DNA from: Clostridiales bacterium
GTDB taxonomy: Bacteria; Bacillota; Clostridia; Tissierellales; Sedimentibacteraceae
Length of the DNA: 10,102 nucleotides
Assembly (NCBI GenBank): GCA_003487955.1
Contig: DNNJ01000400.1
Coordinates: forward strand, 3,501 to 13,602
Direction: 5' to 3'
The stretch's first letter is position 1. Each line of letters starts with the position of its first letter. This document shows positions 1 through 5,968 of the stretch, piece after piece. The translations under genes were made by a program, and so were the position numbers. Under the pieces are notes generated by a model. That model had not been told where the DNA came from. It saw only the letters and a list, made by a program, of their open reading frames with translations, and made no database searches.

Positions 1-1
1 G

Positions 2-694
2 CAAATTATTTTTCAAGATCCTTTTTCTTCTCTTGATCCAAGAAAGACTATAAATCAAATAATTAGTGAGCCTATAATAATTCATAAACTCATTACCAAC
101 AAAAAAGAAAGAGAAAAAAGAGTTCTGGAGTTAATGGAGACTGTTGGTCTAGCGGAAAGGCTTATTAATACATATCCCCACGAATTGGATGGAGGACGCA
201 GGCAACGTATAGGTATAGCACGTGCTCTTTCAGTTAGTCCTAAATTTATTGTTTGCGATGAGCCGGTTTCTGCCTTGGATGTATCAATACAAGCACAAAT
301 ACTAAATTTACTCAAAAAGCTACAGGAAAATTTAAATCTCACATATATGTTTATCACACATGACCTTTCTGTAGTTAATCATTTTTCTGATCATATAGCA
401 GTAATGTATTTGGGCAAAATTGTGGAAATAGCACCCGCAGAAGAATTGTTTACACATCCATTGCATCCCTATACAGAAGCATTATTATCTGCTATACCGG
501 TACCAAGCTTAGGTGTAAAAAAGGAATGTATTATACTTAAGGGAGAGGTTACTTCTCCGATTAATATGCCGGAGGAATGCAGGTTTGCAAATCGTTGTAA
601 GTATGTACAAGAAGAATGCAAGACTCATACTCCGCAGCTACGGGAGATATCTACAAATCATTTTGTGGCTTGTAAGTATCCGTTGCAAAATTAA
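2..694 (+). CDS. Oligopeptide/dipeptide ABC transporter ATP-binding protein, OppF/DppF-like (5' truncated by window)
   Basis: This is the C-terminal 230 residues of a cytoplasmic ATPase that powers peptide or related solute uptake by binding an Opp/Dpp-type permease pair. The reading frame is open from base 2, so the Walker A motif and about 90-100 N-terminal residues lie outside the window (family length is about 320-330). Fragment numbering: Q-loop IIFQDP (Q5), an atypical ABC signature LDGGR at 62-66 followed by [10 protein letters not shown], Walker B FIVCDEP at 82-88, D-loop SALD at 90-93, and switch His120 in MFITHD. The oligopeptide-transporter C-terminal extension follows ([15 protein letters not shown] near 152-166) with four cysteines at 193, 199, 206 and 224. 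The next gene starts 58 bp downstream with no terminator between, so co-transcription is likely. The substrate cannot be told from the sequence. Family assignment is secure. OppF rather than OppD is an inference from the position near the operon end and the sequence style. Confidence 0.9.
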   Translation, partial: QIIFQDPFSSLDPRKTINQIISEPIIIHKLITNKKEREKRVLELMETVGLAERLINTYPHELDGGRRQRIGIARALSVSPKFIVCDEPVSALDVSIQAQILNLLKKLQENLNLTYMFITHDLSVVNHFSDHIAVMYLGKIVEIAPAEELFTHPLHPYTEALLSAIPVPSLGVKKECIILKGEVTSPINMPEECRFANRCKYVQEECKTHTPQLREISTNHFVACKYPLQN

Positions 695-738
695 TCAACA
701 ACAAATTTTAAACAATATAAATATATAATATAATAATT

Positions 739-744
739 AGGAGG
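739..744 (+). promoter_or_regulatory. Ribosome binding site deciding the GTG start
   Basis: A perfect AGGAGG lies 8 bases before GTG at 753. The first in-frame ATG is well downstream, so this site fixes the GTG as the start of the cyclodeaminase-family gene. Confidence 0.85.
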
Positions 745-752
745 AAATTATA

Positions 753-1772
753 GTGAGTAATAAGTTTGATATTTTATATTTGAACCAAAAAGAAGTCATT
801 GACCTTGGTGGCGGTGATATGAAATTAGCAATTGAAGATATGGAGGAAGTGTTATCTTTGCGTAGTAAAGGAGAAACTATTGTACCTCATAAGATTGCTA
901 TGGGCTTTGGAAAGACAATTGAGGATGAAAACACCTTAGGAAGAATCAATGCAATGCCGGGCTATGTGAAGGGGAAGTATAATATGGCTGGGATTAAATG
1001 GATTGGAAGCAATCCAAAGAATGTTGAGCGAGGCATCCCTAGGGCAAGTGCTATTACTATTCTCAATGATCCGGATACAAAGTTTCCGGTGGCAGTTATG
1101 GATGGCACCACAATCAGTGCAGCCAGGACAGGAGCGGTAGGTGGAGTAGCAGTTAAGTATTTATCGAAAATTGATAGCAAGATTGTAACCTTGATAGGTG
1201 CTGGCGTACAAAACAGGACTCAGTTGGAAGCTTCTTTATGTACTAAACCTAGTATCAATGAAGTGTACGTTTACGACTTATATTATGATAGAGCAGTTTG
1301 TTTTGCTGAAGAAATGAGCAATAAGCTTAACATTAGCATTACACCCGTAAAATATATAGAAGAATACTGTAGAAAATCAGATATTATTATTACTGCAACA
1401 GTTACTGAAAGGCCTATTGTAGAAGCTGATTGGATTTCACCGGGAACAACTTGCGTGAATGTAGGCGGCTATGAATATACCTATAATGCTGTGCGAAAAG
1501 CTCAGAAGGTTGTTGTTGATATCTGGGAGGATGTAAAGCACAGAATGGCTAGCACAATTGCATTAATGGCAAATGAAGGCTTATTTGCAGATGAAGAGAT
1601 ATATGCTGAGATTGGAGAAGTTATCAATGACGTTAAAATTGGCAGGGAGAATGATCAGGAAATCATATACTTTAATTCTGTTGGTATGGGAATTGAAGAC
1701 ATTGCCATAGCAACAAGGGTTTATAAAACAGCTCAGGAAAAAGGAATAGGTACTAAACTTACTTATTGGTAA
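753..1772 (+). CDS. Ornithine cyclodeaminase / mu-crystallin family protein
   Basis: This is a 339-residue NAD(P)-dependent enzyme of the ornithine cyclodeaminase/mu-crystallin family. Members include ornithine and lysine cyclodeaminases, archaeal alanine dehydrogenase, SbnB-type enzymes and ketimine reductases. Visible motifs are AGIKWIGSNP (Lys82, in the position of the family's conserved lysine), MDGTTISAARTGA (117-128, with Arg125 as the likely carboxylate-binding arginine), the Rossmann glycine motif VTLIGAGVQN (145-154), and VVVDIWEDVKHR with Asp256 in the region of the catalytic aspartate. The usual C-terminal FNSVGMGIEDIAIATRVY segment is also present. Length fits the family (about 320-350). 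Translation begins at GTG 753 behind AGGAGG. It follows a peptide-type ABC ATPase, which suggests that imported peptide or amino acid derivatives are its substrates or products. Some clostridial relatives are named tyramine oxidase subunit B in databases; I cannot verify that label here. The family is certain and the exact reaction is unknown. Confidence 0.88.
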   Translation: MSNKFDILYLNQKEVIDLGGGDMKLAIEDMEEVLSLRSKGETIVPHKIAMGFGKTIEDENTLGRINAMPGYVKGKYNMAGIKWIGSNPKNVERGIPRASAITILNDPDTKFPVAVMDGTTISAARTGAVGGVAVKYLSKIDSKIVTLIGAGVQNRTQLEASLCTKPSINEVYVYDLYYDRAVCFAEEMSNKLNISITPVKYIEEYCRKSDIIITATVTERPIVEADWISPGTTCVNVGGYEYTYNAVRKAQKVVVDIWEDVKHRMASTIALMANEGLFADEEIYAEIGEVINDVKIGRENDQEIIYFNSVGMGIEDIAIATRVYKTAQEKGIGTKLTYW

Positions 1773-1838
1773 TAAAATATATGTACAATCTAAGAGCAAT
1801 CTGTCACTTCATTAATTAAATATATATTAAACACTATG

Positions 1839-1880
1839 AGAATTGAATTCTGGATTAAACGGGGGCTCAATTCTTTTAGT
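1839..1880 (+). terminator. Possible weak intrinsic terminator after the cyclodeaminase gene
   Basis: An 8-bp inverted repeat, AGAATTGA at 1839-1846 and TCAATTCT at 1867-1874, encloses a 20-base loop. A short, interrupted T-rich run follows (TTTT at 1874-1877, then AGTTTGTT). The stem is AT-rich and the loop long, so termination is probably inefficient, but no better candidate lies between this gene and guaB. Confidence 0.4.
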
Positions 1881-1946
1881 TTGTTAATGATAATATTTGT
1901 TATAGCATAAAATCATAAAATCAAGCAGATATTTTTTTCGCAAGGC

Positions 1947-1975
1947 TTGAGTTGACATTAGTATTATGGTATGAT
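1947..1975 (+). promoter_or_regulatory. Candidate sigma-A promoter for guaB
   Basis: TTGAGT (1947-1952) and TATGAT (1970-1975) are separated by 17 bases, and the -10 box carries a TG extension (TGGTATGAT from 1967). An overlapping TTGACA at 1952-1957 would leave only 12 bases to this -10 box, so it is less likely to be the -35. Transcription would begin about 40 bases before the guaB start codon. Confidence 0.65.
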
Positions 1976-2019
1976 AGCAATTATTAAAAAGCAATTAACA
2001 ATAAGAAAAGGAGACCAAG

Positions 2020-3510
2020 ATGGCATTTATTATAAATGAGCCTTCCAGAACATTTGGAGAATATTTACTTTTACCGAATTTGACTACAAAAGACTGTATT
2101 GTTGAGAATGTTGATTTAAGAACACCCATTACCCGGTTTAAAAAAGGCGAAACTCCTGAAATAAAGCTTAATATACCTTTTTCTTCAGCAATCATGCAAT
2201 CTGTATCTGATAACAATATGGCAATAGCATTGGCAAAAAACGGCGGCATATCTTTTATCTATTGCTCACAGTCAATAGATAATGAAGCTGAAATGGTAAG
2301 GAAAGTTAAAAAGTATAAAGCAGGATTTGTAATAAGCGATTCTAATTTAACACCTGAACATACACTAATGGATGTATTGGAGCTAAAAGCAGAAACCGGT
2401 CATTCAACCATGGCTATAACAGAAGACGGTTCGCCTTCAGGAAAGCTTCTTGGAATTGTAACCGGAAGGGATTACAGAACAAGTCGTGATTCCTTGGATA
2501 AAAAGGTGAAGGATTTTATGACTCGCGGAGAAAAGCTGATAGTTGGAAAAGAAGGAATTACCCTTTCTGAAGCCAATGATATAATTTGGGAGCACAAGTT
2601 AAATTCTCTTCCCATCATAGACAAAGATTTTAGATTGGTATACATGGTATTCAGAAAAGATTATTCCGAAGACAAGGAAAATCCGAATTCCTTGTTGGAT
2701 GCTCATAAAAGATATGTTGTGGGAGCAGGTATTAATTCTCGGGATTATAAGGACAGGGTTCCTGCCCTTGTCGAAGCAGGAGCAGATATTCTTTGCATAG
2801 ACTCATCTGAGGGATTCAGTGAATGGCAACATGAAACAATTAATTGGATAAAGAAAACATATGACGGCAAGGTTAAGGTAGGTGCCGGCAATGTAGTTGA
2901 AAAGGAAGGCTTTAAATATTTGGCTGATGCAGGTGCTGACTTTGTGAAGGTAGGTATCGGAGGAGGCTCAATCTGCATTACACGTGAGCAGAAGGGAATA
3001 GGAAGAGGCCAGGCTTCAGCTGTAATGGATGTTGCTAAAGCCCGGGATGAATATTTCGAAAAAACCGGAGAATATGTGCCTGTATGCTCGGACGGTGGAA
3101 TCGTTTTGGATTATCATATAACCCTTGCATTAGCTATGGGAGCAGATTTCGTAATGCTTGGAAGATATTTTGCAGGATTTGATGAAAGTCCTACCAATAA
3201 AATTAAATACGGAAGCGGATACGTTAAGGAATATTGGGGAGAAGGCTCCAACAGGGCAAGAAACTGGGCAAGGTATGATTTAGGAGGAAAAGCAGGACTT
3301 CAGTTTGAGGAAGGTGTTGATTCCTATGTACCTTATGCAGGCAAGCTTGATGACGGACTTGGAAGCACGCTTCATAAAATAAAATCAACCATGTGCAACT
3401 GCGGTACAAAATCTATTAAGGAGCTTCAGGAAAAAGGAAAGCTTACGGTAGTTTCAGCTACAAGCTTAACTGAAGGCGGAGCTCATGATGTTATTTTGAA
3501 GAATCAATAG
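2020..3510 (+). CDS. guaB: IMP dehydrogenase
   Basis: This 496-residue cytoplasmic enzyme oxidises IMP to XMP with NAD+, the committed step of guanine nucleotide synthesis. The TIM barrel is interrupted by a CBS pair (roughly residues 105-215, with MAITEDG...[11 protein letters not shown] and DFMTR...[14 protein letters not shown]). Catalytic features are all visible: Asp261 in CIDSSEG, the loop [15 protein letters not shown] with Cys319, Asp358 in SDGG, Arg382 in LGRYF, the flap Arg418-Tyr419 dyad in NWARYD, and [13 protein letters not shown] at the end of the flap. The start ATG follows AAGGAG (2008-2013). The loop reads [11 protein letters not shown] rather than the common bacterial GIGPGSICTTR, and the catalytic numbering matches the T. 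foetus enzyme as I recall it. It stands alone behind its own promoter, not next to guaA. Function is near certain. Confidence 0.97.
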   Translation: MAFIINEPSRTFGEYLLLPNLTTKDCIVENVDLRTPITRFKKGETPEIKLNIPFSSAIMQSVSDNNMAIALAKNGGISFIYCSQSIDNEAEMVRKVKKYKAGFVISDSNLTPEHTLMDVLELKAETGHSTMAITEDGSPSGKLLGIVTGRDYRTSRDSLDKKVKDFMTRGEKLIVGKEGITLSEANDIIWEHKLNSLPIIDKDFRLVYMVFRKDYSEDKENPNSLLDAHKRYVVGAGINSRDYKDRVPALVEAGADILCIDSSEGFSEWQHETINWIKKTYDGKVKVGAGNVVEKEGFKYLADAGADFVKVGIGGGSICITREQKGIGRGQASAVMDVAKARDEYFEKTGEYVPVCSDGGIVLDYHITLALAMGADFVMLGRYFAGFDESPTNKIKYGSGYVKEYWGEGSNRARNWARYDLGGKAGLQFEEGVDSYVPYAGKLDDGLGSTLHKIKSTMCNCGTKSIKELQEKGKLTVVSATSLTEGGAHDVILKNQ

Positions 3511-3539
3511 GTAAAATATGAAGTTTCAAAATAATGTTA

Positions 3540-3568
3540 TTGCTTATATATAATAGATTTGTTATACT
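3540..3568 (+). promoter_or_regulatory. Candidate sigma-A promoter with extended -10, no gene directly behind it
   Basis: TTGCTT (3540-3545) and TATACT (3563-3568) are spaced by 17 bases. TGt directly precedes the -10 box, making an extended -10. A transcript would start near 3575 and run about 190 bases to the strong terminator ending at 3768 without meeting an ORF that has a ribosome binding site. Confidence 0.55.
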
Positions 3569-3699
3569 ATATGTAGAAATTCGTTGGTTGTAAAATTTTC
3601 TAAGAAAGACCTAAGATAAATTAACAATAATATTTTTAAATACCCCAAAAATTATTTGTACAAGCTCGAATAAATATATGTAATAAATTAGCCCCCCTT

Positions 3700-3726
3700 G
3701 TAAAGAGTTATTTAATAAATCTTTAC
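3700..3726. repeat. 27-base imperfect palindrome
   Basis: GTAAAGA (3700-3706) pairs with TCTTTAC (3720-3726), and an inner TTATT/AATAA pairs across a single-base centre after one mismatch. It can fold as a hairpin in RNA or act as a dyad operator in DNA. Which of these applies cannot be told from sequence alone. Confidence 0.55.
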
Positions 3727-3818
3727 CCTGTAAAAAATGATTTCTATTCCTTAGAAATCATTTTTTTTGTACGCCCTAACCCCACAACTGTCCCCTTAAG
3801 GTTTAATAAATCTGTACC
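3711..3818 (+). repeat. Pair of 17-base near-identical direct repeats
   Basis: TTTAATAAATCTTTACC at 3711-3727 and TTTAATAAATCTGTACC at 3802-3818 match at 16 of 17 positions, 91 bases apart. Both follow a C-rich CCCCTT stretch, so the wider segment may be a degenerated duplication spanning the terminator. Confidence 0.55.
3732..3768 (+). terminator. Strong intrinsic terminator
   Basis: An uninterrupted stem forms between AAATGATTTCT (3735-3745) and AGAAATCATTT (3753-3763), with a 7-base loop and eight T residues at 3761-3768. A run of A before the stem means it could also act on the minus strand. It ends transcription from guaB and/or the promoter at 3540. Confidence 0.88.
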
Positions 3819-3899
3819 TTTTGGAAGTGATAGAATACGTTTATATTAAGAGTGAACTGTATCAAAAAGATGAGATTCGAATGACTGAAAGGATAAAAT

Positions 3900-4769
3900 A
3901 TGAACGAAATTCCGAAAATAATGGCAATTCAAGATATGTCCGGGGTAGGGAGATGCTCATTGACAGTAATTATTCCGATTATGTCTGCCTTGGGATGTCA
4001 GGTGTGTCCTTTACCCACAGCAATACTAAGCAATCACTCTGAATTCAAGAAATTTTATTTTTGCGATTTTACAGAGCATATGGAGGAATACTATTCTTAT
4101 TGGGAAAAGAATAATTTTTGGTTTGATTGTGTATACAGCGGATTCATAGGCTCCGGGGACCAAATAGACATCATTCTCGGCATAATTGACAAGGTTAAGG
4201 GTAAAAACAATAAAGCACTGATTGTAGTAGACCCCGTAATGGGCGACCATGGTTTTACCTATGCTACATATAATGACGAAATGATTACGAAAATGTCACA
4301 TTTAGTTGAAAAAGCAGATATTATAACTCCAAATTTAACTGAAGCAAGCATATTGCTTGGGAAAAAATATTGTGACGAAAAAGTTACTCTTCCTCAGGTA
4401 AAAGAATACCTTAAAGAGTTATGCAGCTTGGGACCTAAAATATCTGTAATAACGGGTGCAATAACAAAAGAAGGCAAGCATGTTAATGTATGTTACAACA
4501 GTGAAGAGGACAAGTTTTGGCTGGCGCCCTTTAACTATGTAAATAAAAGATATCCCGGCACAGGGGATTTATTCACTTCTTTATTCCTGGGTTATTATAT
4601 GAAGGGGAAGAGTCTTCCGGAAGCAATGGAAGAAGCAGCAAGATTTGTTTCACTTTCGGTTCTTATCAGTTATGAAGCTGAAGCACCAAGTTCAGAAGGA
4701 GTAATTTTTGAAAAGATTATGAAAGAATTGTACAATGAAATTTCGGAATATAAATATACAAGCATATGA
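3900..4769 (+). CDS. Pyridoxine/pyridoxal/pyridoxamine kinase-like protein (PdxK/PdxY type)
   Basis: This 289-residue protein belongs to the ribokinase-like fold. It most likely phosphorylates a B6 vitamer with ATP to feed pyridoxal phosphate supply in the cytoplasm. It opens with IMAIQDMSGVGRCSL (7-21), the substrate-binding start typical of pyridoxal kinases. It carries VDPVMGDHG (110-118), used for ATP and metal binding, NLTEAS (145-150), and the catalytic anion-hole motif YPGTGDLF (218-225) with Asp223 as the probable base. Length fits PdxK/PdxY (about 280-290). The start at 3900 follows AAAGGA at 3888-3893. It is monocistronic, between a terminator upstream and one 15 bases downstream. 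A TGATAGAAT extended -10 box at 3828-3836 is a weak promoter candidate. The related HMP-P kinase ThiD is the main alternative, but length and N-terminus favour PdxK/PdxY. Confidence 0.88.
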   Translation: MNEIPKIMAIQDMSGVGRCSLTVIIPIMSALGCQVCPLPTAILSNHSEFKKFYFCDFTEHMEEYYSYWEKNNFWFDCVYSGFIGSGDQIDIILGIIDKVKGKNNKALIVVDPVMGDHGFTYATYNDEMITKMSHLVEKADIITPNLTEASILLGKKYCDEKVTLPQVKEYLKELCSLGPKISVITGAITKEGKHVNVCYNSEEDKFWLAPFNYVNKRYPGTGDLFTSLFLGYYMKGKSLPEAMEEAARFVSLSVLISYEAEAPSSEGVIFEKIMKELYNEISEYKYTSI

Positions 4770-4783
4770 ATACCAATACAACA

Positions 4784-4810
4784 AAAAACAGCCTTTTTCA
4801 GGCTGTTTTT
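4784..4810 (+). terminator. Intrinsic terminator of the kinase gene
   Basis: AAAAACAGCCT (4784-4794) pairs fully with AGGCTGTTTTT (4800-4810) around a 5-base TTTTC loop, with the T-tract forming the end of the stem. It begins 15 bases after the stop codon. Confidence 0.92.
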
Positions 4811-5117
4811 GCATGCCATTTTTGGAAAAATTTTTAAAAAATCTGACTTATTATAACAAAACATCTAAAATAAAGAGGTGGATAAGAAATAAGCGGTTGC
4901 AACGTTATAGGCACTATGGGCCAAATCTTAAGAAAAAATACTTGACCAATCTTTTTTTTTGAAGTATAATTCTCGTTATGTCAAAAATTATGGGTTTTTA
5001 AAAAAGGGATTGCCAATAATGCGTAGGTTCATACTTATGCAAAATATAAATTTTTTAACAAATTTATACCTTTAATGGACTTCTTAGTCAATTCAAAGAT
5101 AAAAGGTTGGTGGTAGT
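4811..5117 (+). other. Gene-free region: promoter and long leader of the 3D-domain gene
   Basis: No supported ORF is present. The first part (4811-4941) shows nothing I can name. A near-consensus promoter lies at 4942-4970, followed by a leader of about 140 bases with an 8-bp hairpin at 5021-5040. I found no match to the ydaO c-di-AMP riboswitch that often controls wall-remodelling genes. Confidence 0.6.
4942..4970 (+). promoter_or_regulatory. Near-consensus sigma-A promoter for the 3D-domain gene
   Basis: TTGACC (4942-4947) and a perfect TATAAT (4965-4970) are separated by exactly 17 bases containing a run of T. This is the best promoter in the window. It predicts a start near 4977 and an untranslated leader of about 140 bases. 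Confidence 0.85.
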
Positions 5118-5768
5118 ATGAGAACTAAGAAAATATACCCAATTTTGATTTTAACAGTGGCAATGAGCTTAATTATAACTTATGGTATAAGTGAAGGTAA
5201 GTTTAAAACCTATGCTTTTACAGAGATTTTTGCTGATGAATCGTTTGAAGCTGAAAATTCAGCAGCAGAAGAAGAACCTTTGCAGATAGCTGTAAAGGAT
5301 ATAAAAGCAAGACTTACATTAAAAGAATTAATGTACCATTCTGAGAAAAAAGAAGAAGACTATGAGATAACTAAAGACGATGAATATATCAGCAACGAGG
5401 GAGCAGTTAAAAAACAAGCTGCAACCTCACGAGGCGGCTTCAGATTCAAAAATGAAATGGATATGGCAGCTACAGCTTATGATTTATCTTATGAAAGCTG
5501 CGGGAAATATCCGGACCATCCTGAATATGGAATAACAGCATCCGGCACAAAAGCTCAGCCGGGTACAGTTGCGGTAGACCCAGATGTAATACCTCTTGGT
5601 ACGAAGCTGTATATAGCTTCTACCGATGGCAGTCCTGACTATGGTTTCGCAACAGCCCTTGACACGGGCTCAGCAATAAAAGGTTACAGGGTAGACTTAT
5701 TTATGGAAGATAATCAGGAAGCATTGGATTTTGGCAGAAGACAGGTAAAGGTCTATATTTTAGAATAG
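5118..5768 (+). CDS. Secreted or membrane-anchored 3D-domain protein (YocH/YuiC-like, putative peptidoglycan-active)
   Basis: This 216-residue protein has an N-terminal hydrophobic segment after MRTKK (about residues 7-23). That is a signal peptide or single anchor, which places the rest outside the membrane. A charged, acidic, probably disordered linker (about 35-105) leads to a C-terminal 3D domain (about 115-216), a double-psi barrel related to MltA lytic transglycosylases. Visible features are MAATAYDLSYESCGK, ITASGTKAQPGTVAVDPDVIPLGTK split around residue 150, and the three signature aspartates Asp154, Asp182 (ALDTG) and Asp193 (YRVDLFM). It lacks the LysM, SH3 or G5 repeats often joined to this domain. 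By family it probably cleaves or remodels peptidoglycan; the exact activity is inferred. ATG 5118 has a weak GGTGG-type site (5109-5113). It is monocistronic, with a strong promoter and a terminator at 5852-5877. Confidence 0.88.
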   Translation: MRTKKIYPILILTVAMSLIITYGISEGKFKTYAFTEIFADESFEAENSAAEEEPLQIAVKDIKARLTLKELMYHSEKKEEDYEITKDDEYISNEGAVKKQAATSRGGFRFKNEMDMAATAYDLSYESCGKYPDHPEYGITASGTKAQPGTVAVDPDVIPLGTKLYIASTDGSPDYGFATALDTGSAIKGYRVDLFMEDNQEALDFGRRQVKVYILE

Positions 5769-5784
5769 TATCAATAAGTTAAAA

Positions 5785-5848
5785 GGTATGGGGACACACC
5801 TCCTTATTTAGGGTAAGTCTATGCTTGCAGGAGGAATGTCCCCGAATA
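5785..5848. repeat. REP-like hairpin repeat, copy A
   Basis: GGGGACA (5790-5796) pairs with TGTCCCC (5837-5843), and CCTCC (5799-5803) with GGAGG (5830-5834). A 2x2 internal loop (CA/AA) separates the two helices. The unit is flanked by GGTAT and CGAATA, both also found in copy B, and the apical loop contains TTAGGG. It resembles repetitive extragenic palindromes and lies between the 3D-domain stop codon and its terminator. Confidence 0.75.
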
Positions 5849-5851
5849 GAG

Positions 5852-5877
5852 AAAATTGCTGGCAACAGCAGTTTTTT
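5852..5877 (+). terminator. Intrinsic terminator of the 3D-domain gene
   Basis: TTGCTG (5856-5861) and CAGCAG (5866-5871) form a stem closed by a GCAA (GNRA) tetraloop. AAAA before it pairs with the start of a six-T run (5872-5877). It lies about 90 bases after the stop codon, with repeat copy A in between. Confidence 0.85.
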
Positions 5878-5905
5878 CATGTATGCCCTAACCCCATTTA
5901 GCAGG

Positions 5906-5968
5906 GGTATGGGGACACACCTCTAAATTAGGGATAGCCCCTGAAGGCAAGAGGAATGTCCCCGAGTA
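5906..5968. repeat. REP-like hairpin repeat, copy B
   Basis: It has the same architecture as copy A. GGGGACA (5911-5917) pairs with TGTCCCC (5957-5963) and CCTCT (5920-5924) with AGAGG (5950-5954), across the same CA/AA internal loop. Relative to copy A, the innermost C-G pair of the second helix has become T-A, a compensatory change that keeps pairing. Flanks GGTAT and CGAGTA and the loop TTAGGG are shared. An extra small hairpin, ACCCC/GGGGT (5891-5895 and 5904-5908), precedes it. Confidence 0.75.

Larger units (their letters stand above)
3575..3768 (+). ncRNA. Candidate small RNA or untranslated leader between guaB and the kinase gene
   Basis: The unit is defined by the promoter at 3540-3568 and the terminator at 3732-3768. 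It is AT-rich, its ATG codons run straight into stops, and it contains a hairpin-forming imperfect palindrome at 3700-3726. I could not match it to a riboswitch or sRNA family. It could instead be only the 3' UTR of guaB, since guaB has no closer terminator. Confidence 0.3.
3511..3899 (+). other. Gene-free region between guaB and the kinase: promoter, palindrome, terminator, repeats
   Basis: No credible ORF occupies this 389-base stretch. It holds a good promoter (3540-3568), an imperfect palindrome (3700-3726), a strong terminator (3732-3768), a GTACGCCCTAACCCCA motif (3769-3784) shared with the region after the 3D-domain gene, a lone TGTCCCC (3789-3795), and a 17-base near-repeat at 3711-3727 and 3802-3818. 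The kinase ribosome binding site AAAGGA is at 3888-3893. Confidence 0.7.

Noticed and set aside
1952..1957. TTGACA as the guaB -35 box
   Set aside because: It is only 12 bases from the good TATGAT box. The overlapping TTGAGT gives 17-base spacing and fits better.
3575..3768. Assignment of the noncoding unit as 6S RNA or a known riboswitch
   Set aside because: The length would suit 6S RNA, but I cannot see long pairing between its ends or any riboswitch core motif.
3821..4042. 73-codon ORF starting upstream of the kinase gene in another frame
   Set aside because: It overlaps the true kinase start out of frame, lacks a ribosome binding site and has no recognisable protein character.
4735..4962. 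75-codon ORF over the end of the kinase gene
   Set aside because: It runs through the kinase terminator hairpin and the -35 region of the next promoter, and its sequence is low-complexity.
5881..5896. Telomere-like CCCTAACCCC tract
   Set aside because: It is a single short occurrence per site inside a bacterial gene-dense region with no tandem array.
5785..5968. CRISPR array
   Set aside because: There are only two repeat units, each an internally structured palindrome with no regular spacers, and no cas genes are present.
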